Of a DNA stretch of 54,079 nt, positions 1 to 8,387 are shown one piece after another (position 1 is the first letter of the stretch; the number at the start of each line of letters is the position of its first letter). The position numbers were made by a program, and so were the translations under genes. Under the pieces are notes generated by a model that made no database searches, was not told where the DNA came from, and saw only the letters and a list, made by a program, of their open reading frames with translations. The DNA is from Xanthobacteraceae bacterium (GTDB lineage: Bacteria; Pseudomonadota; Alphaproteobacteria; Rhizobiales; Xanthobacteraceae): contig JAIESI010000029.1 of assembly GCA_019746135.1 (NCBI GenBank), positions 1 through 54,079 on the forward strand, read 5' to 3'.

Positions 1-48
1 TTCCAGCGCATCAAATACGGCACCACCCTGAGGCTCCAGGATGTGTGA
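1..48 (+). CDS. C-terminal end of a gene cut by the window edge
   Basis: An open frame runs from the first base to a TGA at 46-48 and ends in ...YGTTLRLQDV. Only fifteen residues are visible, so the product cannot be identified. The stop lies just before the intergenic repeat that begins near 57. That position fits the end of a real upstream gene, but the frame could also be chance. Confidence 0.4.
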   Translation, partial: FQRIKYGTTLRLQDV

Positions 49-56
49 ATCAAAGA

Positions 57-203
57 GCCCCGCGAGGGGAGGGTGGCGAGCGAAGCGAGCCGGGTGGGGA
101 GAAGTCTCCGTTTCTCGCTGGCTTCTCCCCACCCCCGCGCCATAGCGCGTCGAAGACGCGCGTGAACGCGCTGGTGGCGCGGACCCTCCCCTCGCGGGGA
201 GGG
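57..203. repeat. Palindromic intergenic repeat, family A, copy 1
   Basis: The ends are inverted: CCCGCGAGGGGAGGG near 58-72 faces CCCTCCCCTCGCGGGG near 184-200. The interior contains GGGTGGGGAGAAG followed by CTTCTCCCCACCC, so it can fold into a long hairpin. A core of about 50 bases, from GCGAAGCGAGCC through TCTCCCCACCC, recurs almost unchanged at 37748-37803. Repeats of this kind are common between genes in Bradyrhizobium-like genomes. The transcript could form a terminator-like structure here. Confidence 0.75.
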
Positions 204-226
204 ATAGCGCCGCCAAGGCTGCGCCT

Positions 227-1216
227 TTAATTCGCTTCCTTAATTCCCTTCTCGCGGACGACCTTGCCCCAGCGGTCGAGCTCGGCCTTCAGCGTCGCGC
301 CGAATTCCGCGGGCTTGTCGGCAACCGGCACGGCGCCTGAGTCGACGAGCTTCTGCTTCACGACAGGATCGTTGATCGCCTTGACGAAGGCATCATTGAT
401 CTTGGCGACGATCGCGGGCGGGGTCTTGGCCGGAGCCAGCAAGCCGTACCAGTTGTCCGACGACGTGTCGGCATAGCCTTCCTCGGCAAGCGTCGGCACG
501 TCCGGCAGCTTCGGATTGCGCTTGCCCGACGCCGCGGCGAGCGGCCGCACCTTGCCGGCGATGATCTGCGGCATCAGCACCGGCACGTCGGCGAAGAAGG
601 CGACCACCTGGCCGCCGAGGAGATCGGTCAGCGCCGGGGCCGCGCCGCGATAGGGCACGTGCACGAACTTGATGCCGGCCGCGGTCTGGTAAAGCTCCAT
701 GGCAAGATGGGTGGTGGAGCCGACGCCGGTCGAGGCGAAGGCGAGCTGGCCTGGCTTCTCCTTTGCGGCCGCGGCGAGGTCCTTGGCCGACTTGTACGGG
801 CTGTCGGCGCGCACCACGAGCACCGTGGTGTTGCCCACCACCATGGTCACCGGCGCGAAATCGCGCAGCGTGTCGTAGGGCAGGTCGGCCCGCATGTGCG
901 GCGTGATGGTGACCGCGCCGACGGTGGAGAGGAACAGGGTGGTGCCGTCGGGCGCGGCCTTGGCCACGGCGTCGGCCCCGAGCGCGCCGTTCGCGCCCGG
1001 CTTGTTCTCGATGATCACCGGCTGGCCGAGAATGTCCTTGACCTTGTCGGCGACCAGGCGGCCGACGAAGTCGGTCGGCCCGCCGGGCGGGAAGGCGATG
1101 ACCATGCGGATCGGCCGGCTGGGGAAGTCCTTGGCCAAGTCTTGCGCCTGCGCGACGGGCGCGACGGCGGCGAGCGCAAGGGCTGCGCCCGCGAATACCG
1201 CAAGTCGTGACGGCAT
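227..1216 (-). CDS. Tripartite tricarboxylate transporter receptor (Bug family), secreted
   Basis: This is a periplasmic solute-binding protein of the Bug/TctC family, which captures small carboxylates for TctAB-type permeases. No TctA or TctB gene is nearby, so it is an orphan receptor. I chose the ATG at 1216 because AGGGAGG lies six bases upstream and the protein then begins directly with a signal peptide (MPSRLAVFAG..., cleavage after AQA near residue 24). An in-frame ATG at 1258 would add 14 residues without a ribosome site. Family motifs are FPSRPIRMVIAFPPGGPTD near the mature start, then ENKPGANG and HVPYRGAAPALTDLLGG. About 329 residues is normal for the family. The ligand cannot be told from sequence. 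Confidence 0.9.
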   Translation of the reverse strand: MPSRLAVFAGAALALAAVAPVAQAQDLAKDFPSRPIRMVIAFPPGGPTDFVGRLVADKVKDILGQPVIIENKPGANGALGADAVAKAAPDGTTLFLSTVGAVTITPHMRADLPYDTLRDFAPVTMVVGNTTVLVVRADSPYKSAKDLAAAAKEKPGQLAFASTGVGSTTHLAMELYQTAAGIKFVHVPYRGAAPALTDLLGGQVVAFFADVPVLMPQIIAGKVRPLAAASGKRNPKLPDVPTLAEEGYADTSSDNWYGLLAPAKTPPAIVAKINDAFVKAINDPVVKQKLVDSGAVPVADKPAEFGATLKAELDRWGKVVREKGIKEAN

Positions 1217-1364
1217 CGAATCCTCCCTGGAAGTGGCCGGTTTGTCCGGGTCTTGCATGAGCCTAGCCGGTCGAATGGGGCGTGGGGAGAGGTTCCCGCC
1301 GCGCCTTGACCCCCGTAAGTCCCGCCGTTAGGTCTCAGCCGCCGCCCCGCGTTTGGACCCCCTG

Positions 1365-2297
1365 ATGGCCGAAGAACTTCCCGCCCATATGCGCCCGGAA
1401 CGTTCGTTCCAGGGTCTGATTCTTCAGCTTCAGCGCTTCTGGGCCGACCGGGGCTGCGTGATCCTGCAGCCCTACGACATGGAGGTCGGCGCGGGCACGT
1501 TTCACCCGGCGACCACATTGCGGGCGCTCGGCCCCAAGCGCTGGAACGCCGCCTACGTGCAGCCTTCGCGGCGGCCAAAGGACGGCCGCTACGGCGAGAA
1601 CCCGAACCGGCTGCAGCACTACTACCAGTTCCAGGTGATCCTGAAGCCGTCGCCGCTGGACATCCAGGATTTGTACCTGAAGTCGCTTGCGGCGATCGGC
1701 GTCGACAGCGCGCTCCACGACATCCGCTTCGTCGAGGACGATTGGGAGAGCCCCACGCTCGGGGCCTGGGGGCTCGGCTGGGAGTGCTGGTGCGACGGCA
1801 TGGAGGTATCGCAGTTCACCTACTTCCAGCAGGTCGCGGGCTTCGAATGCGCGCCGGTCGCGGGCGAACTCACCTACGGGCTCGAGCGGCTGGCGATGTA
1901 CGTGCAGGGCGTCGACCGCGTCTATGACCTAAACTTCAACGGCCGCGAGGGCGCGGACAAGGTCACCTACGGCGACGTCTTTCTGCAGGCCGAGCAGGAG
2001 TATTCGCGGCACAACTTCGAGCACTCCGACACCGACATGCTGTTCGAGCAGTTCCGGATGGCCGAGGGTGCGTGCAAGAACTACCTCGAAGCCGGATGGT
2101 CGGAGGACGGCGCGCGGCACCTGATGGTGCTGCCGGCCTACGACCAGTGCATCAAGGCGAGCCACGTGTTCAATCTGCTCGACGCGCGGGGCGTGATCTC
2201 GGTGACCGAGCGGCAGAGCTACATTCTTCGCGTGCGCGAACTGGCCAAGGCCTGCGGCGAGGCCTGGCTGAAAACCGAGGCAGGAGGTGCGGCATGA
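1365..2297 (+). CDS. glyQ: Glycyl-tRNA synthetase alpha subunit
   Basis: GlyQ is the catalytic alpha subunit of the bacterial (alpha-beta)2 glycyl-tRNA synthetase, which charges tRNA-Gly in the cytoplasm. Signatures are [60 protein letters not shown] and [15 protein letters not shown], in the family order and at full length. I prefer the ATG at 1365 ([11 protein letters not shown]); a TTG at 1353 would add four residues. The stop overlaps the start of the CDGSH gene (ATGA at 2294-2297), and glyS follows that gene, so the three are translationally linked. No T-box or other leader element is visible. Confidence 0.97.
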   Translation: MAEELPAHMRPERSFQGLILQLQRFWADRGCVILQPYDMEVGAGTFHPATTLRALGPKRWNAAYVQPSRRPKDGRYGENPNRLQHYYQFQVILKPSPLDIQDLYLKSLAAIGVDSALHDIRFVEDDWESPTLGAWGLGWECWCDGMEVSQFTYFQQVAGFECAPVAGELTYGLERLAMYVQGVDRVYDLNFNGREGADKVTYGDVFLQAEQEYSRHNFEHSDTDMLFEQFRMAEGACKNYLEAGWSEDGARHLMVLPAYDQCIKASHVFNLLDARGVISVTERQSYILRVRELAKACGEAWLKTEAGGAA

Positions 2298-2539
2298 GTG
2301 CGACTCCGGAAATCGGCGGACGTAAGCCGCTTCCGATCAACGTGGAAGCCGGCAAGAGCTACTGGTGGTGCGCCTGCGGGCGCTCGAAGAAGCAGCCGTT
2401 CTGCGACGGCTCGCACAAGGGCACGGAGTTCTCGCCGCGCGAGTTCAAGGCGGAGAAGTCGGAAGAGGCGTGGTTCTGCGCCTGCAAGCGCACCGGCAAG
2501 CAGCCGATGTGCGACGGAAGCCATAAGAAATTGACGTGA
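2294..2539 (+). CDS. Double-CDGSH iron-sulfur protein
   Basis: The 81-residue protein has two complete CDGSH motifs. The first uses C26, C28, C37 and H41 ([16 protein letters not shown]). The second uses C62, C64, C73 and H77 ([16 protein letters not shown]). Each should bind one redox-active, pH-labile [2Fe-2S] cluster through three Cys and one His, as in the double-motif mitochondrial protein CISD3. There is no signal peptide or membrane segment, so it should be cytoplasmic. AGGAGGT lies just upstream of the ATG. The start overlaps the glyQ stop and the stop overlaps the glyS ATG (TGATG), placing it inside the glycyl-tRNA synthetase operon. Its partner and role are unknown. Confidence 0.9.
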   Translation: MSATPEIGGRKPLPINVEAGKSYWWCACGRSKKQPFCDGSHKGTEFSPREFKAEKSEEAWFCACKRTGKQPMCDGSHKKLT

Positions 2540-4614
2540 TGCCCGACCTTCTGCTCGAATTTTTCTCCGAGGAAATCCCGGCCCGCATGCAGGCGCGGGC
2601 GGCCGAGGATTTGAAGAAGCTCATCACCGACCGGCTGGTGGATGCGGGCCTCACTTACGAGGGCGCGACCGCGTTTGCGACTCCGCGCAGGCTTGCGCTT
2701 GCGGTCGCCGGCATTCCGGTGCGCCAGCCCGACGTGAAGGAAGAGCGCAAAGGCCCGCGGGTCGATGCCAACGAGAAGGCCATTGCCGGCTTTCTGAAAG
2801 CGGCGGGGCTTGCCTCGGTCGACCAGGCCAAGATCGAGAAGGACCCGAAGAAGGGCGACTTCTACGTCGCGGTGATCGAGAAGGCCGGGCGGCCGGCGAT
2901 CGAGGTGATCGGCGAGATCGTGCCGGACGTGACGAAGTCGTTCCCCTGGCCCAAGGCGATGCGCTGGGGCGAGGCGTCGGCGCATCCCGGTGCGCTCAAC
3001 TGGGTGCGGCCGCTGCATTCGATCATCGCGACGTTCGGCCCGGAGACCGAGGAGCCCGACATCGTCAAGTTCGAGGTCGGCGGAATCGCCGCGGGCGACA
3101 CCACGCATGGCCACCGCTTCCTCGCGCCCGGCGAGATCAAGGTGAAGCGGTTCGACGACTACGTGGCCAAGCTGGAAAAGGCCAAGGTGGTGGTCGACCC
3201 GGCGCGCCGCGCGCAGATGATCCTCGCCGACGCGAAGAACCTGGCGTTTGCGCAAGGGTATGAGCTGGTCGAGGACGAGGGCCTGCTGGCCGAGGTCTCC
3301 GGCCTGGTCGAATGGCCGGTGGTGCTGATGGGCTCGTTCGACGAAAGTTTCCTGTCGATCCCCGAAGAGGTGATCCGCGCCACCATCCGCAACAACCAGA
3401 AGTGCTTCGTGCTGCGCGACCAGAACACTGCGAAGCTCACCAACAGGTTCATTCTCGTTTCCAATATCGAGGCGACCGACGGCGGCAAGGCGATCGTCGC
3501 CGGCTGCGAACGCGTGATCCGCGCGCGGCTCTCGGACGCCAAGTTTTTCTACGAGACCGATCTGAAGCATCGTCTGGAAGACCGGCTGCCGAAGTTCGAG
3601 CACATCGTGTTCCACGAGAAGCTCGGCACCCAGGCCGAGCGGATCAACCGCATCGTCGCGCTCGCGGGTCATCTTGCGCCGGTCGTCAACGCCGACGTGG
3701 CGCTGGCCGAACGGGCGGCTTGGCTCGCCAAGGCCGATCTTCTCACCGAGGTGGTCGGCGAATTCCCCGAGGTGCAGGGCCTGATGGGCCGCTACTACGC
3801 GAAGGCGCAGGGCGAGAACGAGGCGGTCGCGCACGCCATCGAGGATCACTACAAGCCGAAAGGGCCGGACGATCTGGTGCCGGCCGACCCGGTGGCGGTG
3901 ACGGTGGCGCTCGCCGACAAGATCGACATTCTCACCGGCTTCTGGGCGATCGACGAGAAGCCGACCGGATCGAAGGATCCGTATGCGCTGCGGCGTGCAG
4001 CGCTGGGTGTCATCCGGCTCGTGCTCGACAACCAGATCCGCATGCCGCTGTTGCCGGTGTTTGCGCAGGCGCGCGGCGACACCGACGGCCGCGATCTCCT
4101 GTCGTTCTTCGGCGACCGTCTCAAAGTCCAGCTTCGCGAGCAGGGCGCGCGGCACGACCTGGTCGATGCGGTGTTCGCGCTTCCCGGCCAGGACGACCTG
4201 GTGATGATCGTCCGGAGGATCGAGGCGCTCGCCAAATTCCTCGACACCGACGACGGCAAGAACCTGCTCGCGGGAACGAAGCGCGCCGCCAACATCCTTC
4301 GCATCGAGGAGCGCAAGGACAAGCTGCAGTACACCGAGCCGCCGGATGCGGCGCTCCTGCAGCAGGACGAGGAAAAGGAGCTGGCCAGGGCGATCAACGG
4401 GGTCAGGCTCGAGGCCGATCTGGCGATCGTGCGCGAGGACTTCGCCGCGGCGATGACCGCGATTGCCAAGCTGCGTCCGTTCGTCGATGCCTTCTTCGAC
4501 AAGGTCACGGTCAATGTCGACGACGTGGTGCTGCGCGCCAACCGGCTGCGGCTGCTGAACGAAATCCGCGTGGCGACGTTGTCGGTGGCGGATTTCAGCA
4601 AGATCGAGGGATAG
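2539..4614 (+). CDS. glyS: Glycyl-tRNA synthetase beta subunit
   Basis: GlyS is the tRNA-recognising beta subunit that pairs with GlyQ. It begins [18 protein letters not shown], the usual family N-terminus, and contains [29 protein letters not shown], the HD-like core ([21 protein letters not shown]) and [16 protein letters not shown]. The C-terminal part ([10 protein letters not shown]...RLRLLNEI) resembles the anticodon-binding DALR region. At about 691 residues it is full length. I chose the ATG at 2539, which overlaps the TGA of the CDGSH gene; a GTG one codon upstream is also possible. The palindromic repeats at 4647-4727 follow and may end transcription. Confidence 0.97.
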   Translation: MPDLLLEFFSEEIPARMQARAAEDLKKLITDRLVDAGLTYEGATAFATPRRLALAVAGIPVRQPDVKEERKGPRVDANEKAIAGFLKAAGLASVDQAKIEKDPKKGDFYVAVIEKAGRPAIEVIGEIVPDVTKSFPWPKAMRWGEASAHPGALNWVRPLHSIIATFGPETEEPDIVKFEVGGIAAGDTTHGHRFLAPGEIKVKRFDDYVAKLEKAKVVVDPARRAQMILADAKNLAFAQGYELVEDEGLLAEVSGLVEWPVVLMGSFDESFLSIPEEVIRATIRNNQKCFVLRDQNTAKLTNRFILVSNIEATDGGKAIVAGCERVIRARLSDAKFFYETDLKHRLEDRLPKFEHIVFHEKLGTQAERINRIVALAGHLAPVVNADVALAERAAWLAKADLLTEVVGEFPEVQGLMGRYYAKAQGENEAVAHAIEDHYKPKGPDDLVPADPVAVTVALADKIDILTGFWAIDEKPTGSKDPYALRRAALGVIRLVLDNQIRMPLLPVFAQARGDTDGRDLLSFFGDRLKVQLREQGARHDLVDAVFALPGQDDLVMIVRRIEALAKFLDTDDGKNLLAGTKRAANILRIEERKDKLQYTEPPDAALLQQDEEKELARAINGVRLEADLAIVREDFAAAMTAIAKLRPFVDAFFDKVTVNVDDVVLRANRLRLLNEIRVATLSVADFSKIEG

Positions 4615-4646
4615 GTTGTGGTGTACCTGTCCTCCACAGAGGTGTC

Positions 4647-4727
4647 ATCGCCGGGCTTGCCCCGGCGATCCCGATGAGGTGAGCATCCTGCCCGCCTAAG
4701 CGAGATGGCCGGGACAAGCCCGGCCAT
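4647..4727. repeat. Two adjacent 9-bp-arm palindromes downstream of glyS
   Basis: ATCGCCGGG-N5-CCCGGCGAT occupies 4647-4669, and ATGGCCGGG-N5-CCCGGCCAT occupies 4705-4727. Both have perfect nine-base arms and five-base loops. This pair resembles the dispersed GCCGGG palindromes found between genes of Bradyrhizobium and relatives. Either hairpin could act as a terminator or mRNA-stabilising structure behind glyS. Confidence 0.75.
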
Positions 4728-4825
4728 GACGTGGCAGAGAGTGCGAACAACAAGAAACGTCATCGTTCGAGGAAGCGCCGGGAATGGGCCAATAGAAAAT
4801 CCCGATTGAGGCAGCGAGAAATCTA

Positions 4826-7606
4826 ATGGCACGCCGTCCTGCATCCCGGAAGAAAGCCAAAGCCGCGCCGGCAAAGCGCAAGGCCGCGAGCAGGCCTGCG
4901 AAGAAGCCGGCTCAGAACTCAGCCAAGTCCGGCCAGTGGGTCTACACCTTCGGCGGCGGCCGGGCGCAGGGCCGCTCCGGCATGAAGGAGCTGCTGGGCG
5001 GCAAGGGCGCAAACCTCGCCGAGATGGCGAACCTCGGCCTGCCGGTGCCGCCGGGCTTCACCATCACCACCGCGGTCTGCACGCACTATTACGCCAACGA
5101 CAAGAAGGTCCCGAAGGACCTGGAGAAGCAGGTCGAGGCGGGGCTTGCGCATATCGCCAAGATCACCGGCCGCAGATTCGGCGATGAGAAAAACCCGCTG
5201 CTCGTCTCGGTGCGTTCGGGCGCACGCGCCTCGATGCCCGGCATGATGGACACGGTGCTCAATCTCGGGCTCAACGACGACACGGTCCGCGCGCTCGCCG
5301 AGCAGTCCGGCGACCGCCGCTTCGCCTTCGATTCCTACCGCCGCTTCATCCAGATGTATTCCAACGTGGTGCTCGACATCGAGCATCACAACTTCGAGGA
5401 CATTCTCGAGGACCAGAAGTCGCGGCTCGGCTACACGCTCGACACCGAGCTGACCGCCGAGGACTGGCTGATCGTGGTGTCGCAGTACAAGGAGCGGGTC
5501 GAGGAGGAAAGCGGCAAGCCGTTCCCGCAGGACCCGCGGGAACAGTTGTGGGGAGCAATAGGCGCAGTGTTCGGCTCGTGGATGAACGCGCGCGCCATCA
5601 CCTATCGCAGGCTGCACAACATCCCGGAAAGCTGGGGCACCGCGGTCAACGTGCAGGCCATGGTGTTCGGCAACATGGGCGACACCTCGGCGACCGGCGT
5701 CGCCTTCACCCGCAATCCCTCGACCGGCGAAAAGAAGCTCTATGGCGAATTCCTGATCAACGCCCAGGGCGAGGACGTGGTCGCGGGCATCCGCACGCCG
5801 CAGGAGATCACCGAAGCGGCGCGCAAGGAGGCGGGCTCGGACAAGCCGTCGATGGAAAAGGCGATGCCCGAGGCGTTCAAGGAGCTGACGCGGATCTACG
5901 GCACGCTCGAGAAGCACTACCGCGACATGCAGGACTTGGAGTTCACCGTCGAGCAGGGCAAGCTCTGGATGCTGCAGACGCGCAACGGCAAGCGCACGGC
6001 GAAGGCGGCGCTGCGGATCGCCGTCGAGCTCGCCAACGAAAAGCTGATCGGCAGGGAAGAGGCGGTGGCGCGGATCGAGCCGATGTCGCTCGATCAGCTG
6101 CTGCACCCGACCATCGACCCGGAGGCCGAGCGCAACATCATCGCCACCGGGCTCCCCGCGTCGCCGGGCGCGGCCTCGGGCGAGATCGTGTTCAGCTCCG
6201 ACGAGGCCGCCAAGCTCAAGGCCGACGGCAAGAAGGTGATCCTGGTGCGCGTCGAGACCTCGCCGGAGGACATCCACGGCATGCACGCGGCCGAGGGGAT
6301 TCTGACGACACGCGGCGGCATGACCTCGCATGCGGCCGTGGTGGCGCGCGGCATGGGCAAGCCTTGCGTCTCCGGCGCGGGCTCGCTGCGGGTCGACTAC
6401 AACGCGCAGACGCTGACCGTGGGCAACACCGTGCTCAAGCGCGGCGAGATCGTCACCATCGACGGCTCGACCGGGCAAGTGCTGACCGGCAAGGTGCCGA
6501 TGACCGAGCCGGAGCTGTCCGGCGAATTCGGCACGCTGATGGGCTGGGCCGACAAGGTGCGCTCGCTCGGCGTGCGCGCCAACGCCGACACGCCGGCCGA
6601 CGCGCGGCTGGCGGTGAAGTTCGGCTCGCAGGGCATCGGGCTCTGCCGCACCGAGCACATGTTCTTCGACGAGGACCGCATCCAGGCGGTGCGCGAGATG
6701 ATCCTGTCGGATCAGGTGGAACAGCGGCGGAAGGCGCTGGCCAAGCTCCTGCCGATGCAGCGCGGCGATTTCGTCGAGCTGTTCGAGATCATGCAGGGCC
6801 TGCCGGTGACGATCCGCCTGCTCGATCCGCCGCTGCACGAGTTCCTGCCGCACACCGAGGAGGACGTGGCCGAGGTCGCCGCTGCCATGGGCGTCGATGC
6901 GAAGAAGCTCGACCACCGCGCCAAGGAGCTGCACGAGTTCAACCCGATGCTGGGCTTCCGCGGCTGCCGCATCGCCATCGCCTACCCCGAGATCGCCGAG
7001 ATGCAAGCGCGGGCGATCTTCGAGGCGGCGGTAGAGGCCGGAAAGCGCACCGGCAAGCCGGTGGTGCCGGAGGTGATGGTGCCGCTGATTGCGACCAAGG
7101 CCGAGCTCGACATCGTCAAGGCGCGGATCGATGCGATGGCCGACGCCGTGCAGCAGGAGACCGGCGCGAAGCTGAACTACCAGGTCGGCACCATGATCGA
7201 GCTGCCGCGCGCCGCGCTGATGGCCGACGAGATCGCGCAGAGCGCCGAGTTCTTCTCGTTCGGCACCAACGACCTGACGCAGACCACGTTCGGCATCAGC
7301 CGCGACGATGCGGCTTCGTTTCTGGGCATCTACACCCAGCGCGGCATCCTGCCGGTCGATCCGTTCGTCTCGATCGACCAGGAGGGCGTGGGCGCGCTCA
7401 TTCGGATCGGCGTCGAGCGCGGGCGGAAGGTTCGCGGCAAGCTCAAGGTCGGCATCTGCGGCGAGCACGGCGGCGATCCGGCGTCAGTCGGCTTCTGCCA
7501 CGAGGTCGGCCTCGACTATGTGTCATGCTCGCCGTTCCGCGTTCCGATTGCCCGCCTCGCAGCGGCCCAGGCAGCGCTCGGCAAGAAGGCCGTGGGCGAG
7601 GCGTAG
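4826..7606 (+). CDS. ppdK: Pyruvate, phosphate dikinase
   Basis: PPDK interconverts ATP, Pi and pyruvate with AMP, PPi and phosphoenolpyruvate, linking glycolysis and gluconeogenesis. Domains in order are the ATP-grasp nucleotide-binding part (GGKGANLAEMANLGLPVPPGF, SVRSGARASMPGMMDT), the swivelling phosphohistidine domain (GGMTSHAAVVARGMGKPC, catalytic His near 502 with the regulatory-type Thr near 500), and the PEP/pyruvate barrel (GLCRTEHMFF, GTNDLTQTTFG, GICGEHGGDP with the catalytic Cys). The protein has 926 residues. About 35 residues at the N-terminus (MARRPASRKKAKAAPAKRK...) are a Lys/Ala/Arg-rich extension before the usual family start at WVYTFGGG. No PPDK regulatory kinase gene is seen nearby. 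Confidence 0.97.
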   Translation: MARRPASRKKAKAAPAKRKAASRPAKKPAQNSAKSGQWVYTFGGGRAQGRSGMKELLGGKGANLAEMANLGLPVPPGFTITTAVCTHYYANDKKVPKDLEKQVEAGLAHIAKITGRRFGDEKNPLLVSVRSGARASMPGMMDTVLNLGLNDDTVRALAEQSGDRRFAFDSYRRFIQMYSNVVLDIEHHNFEDILEDQKSRLGYTLDTELTAEDWLIVVSQYKERVEEESGKPFPQDPREQLWGAIGAVFGSWMNARAITYRRLHNIPESWGTAVNVQAMVFGNMGDTSATGVAFTRNPSTGEKKLYGEFLINAQGEDVVAGIRTPQEITEAARKEAGSDKPSMEKAMPEAFKELTRIYGTLEKHYRDMQDLEFTVEQGKLWMLQTRNGKRTAKAALRIAVELANEKLIGREEAVARIEPMSLDQLLHPTIDPEAERNIIATGLPASPGAASGEIVFSSDEAAKLKADGKKVILVRVETSPEDIHGMHAAEGILTTRGGMTSHAAVVARGMGKPCVSGAGSLRVDYNAQTLTVGNTVLKRGEIVTIDGSTGQVLTGKVPMTEPELSGEFGTLMGWADKVRSLGVRANADTPADARLAVKFGSQGIGLCRTEHMFFDEDRIQAVREMILSDQVEQRRKALAKLLPMQRGDFVELFEIMQGLPVTIRLLDPPLHEFLPHTEEDVAEVAAAMGVDAKKLDHRAKELHEFNPMLGFRGCRIAIAYPEIAEMQARAIFEAAVEAGKRTGKPVVPEVMVPLIATKAELDIVKARIDAMADAVQQETGAKLNYQVGTMIELPRAALMADEIAQSAEFFSFGTNDLTQTTFGISRDDAASFLGIYTQRGILPVDPFVSIDQEGVGALIRIGVERGRKVRGKLKVGICGEHGGDPASVGFCHEVGLDYVSCSPFRVPIARLAAAQAALGKKAVGEA

Positions 7607-7818
7607 CGAGGCTCAAGCCGCACGGGCGGCCCTGTCGACCCACGCATCTCTGCGTGGCGATCCCGTCCGCGCGCCGAGATCGCACGACCTTCGACAAACC
7701 GACGGTTGTGGATTTCGGGGAAGTTGTTTTTGCCTCCAATTGCAACGAATGGGTACGCGCGAGAACGTCGCCCATCGACCCGCGCTTGCCTGCGCCGCTC
7801 AAATCCATGCCTGCAGGG

Positions 7819-8139
7819 TTACCGCCGAGCCGATTGCTCGCGCGGGATGGCGAAGTCCCAGGCAATGCCCTGCGTGAGCACGCAGCTTGGGCCAACCGGC
7901 GGCGTTGCGACGATGGTCCATGATCGGGTGGGACTGACGAAAATCTCGACAACGTAGCCGGCGCTGGCCAGGCCGCGGGCGTCGATGCGCTCGCCGTAAT
8001 GGGTGTGGAGAAAATCGACGATGGTGTCGTGGTCGGCGCAGGGAGGGCCGGTCGTGTCTTGCGAGGCGGCTGGACTTGTCATGAACAGGCCCGGCAGCAA
8101 GGCGGCGATCAAGAGCGACGGTCGGCTGCGATGCAACAT
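7819..8139 (-). CDS. Small secreted protein, function unknown
   Basis: I start this frame at the ATG at 8139, because TGGAGG lies six bases upstream and the protein then begins with a signal peptide (MLHRSRPSLLIAALLPGLF...AAS). Earlier in-frame starts would give an unlikely leader. The mature part, about 80 residues, contains DHDTIVDFLHTHYGER and ends in WDFAIPREQSARR; two cysteines (CADHD, SCVL) could form a disulfide. I recognise a type of short secreted protein common in Bradyrhizobium-like genomes but no named family. It is convergent with ppdK and divergent from the TRAP genes. Confidence 0.65.
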   Translation of the reverse strand: MLHRSRPSLLIAALLPGLFMTSPAASQDTTGPPCADHDTIVDFLHTHYGERIDARGLASAGYVVEIFVSPTRSWTIVATPPVGPSCVLTQGIAWDFAIPREQSARR

Positions 8140-8387
8140 GGAAGCCTCCATCCTCAGAGGGACCCCAAGGGCCTGTGAACGAGGATTTTGACTGACCGCG
8201 AGGCCGCTCTGCGGGGGGGATGTGGGGTTCCATCGGCGGTTTTCCAACGACGTCGCAACCCACTGACTTGGCTGCAAAGTTGGCTTCGGCTCGCCTTTCG
8301 TCGGGTGGTTGCGGGCTCCAAGGCCATGCTAGCGTGCCGCCTGGGGGGAGCCACCGGCACCGGCAAAACCGTGCGCAGAGGGGAATT

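Noticed and set aside
2359..4155. A 598-residue minus-strand frame opposite glyS
   Set aside because: It lies fully inside glyS and has only antisense-type composition.
4919..7468. An 849-residue open frame on the minus strand opposite ppdK
   Set aside because: It mirrors the codon structure of ppdK, is rich in His/Arg/Leu as expected from the complement of GC-rich codons, and matches no family. It is a shadow.
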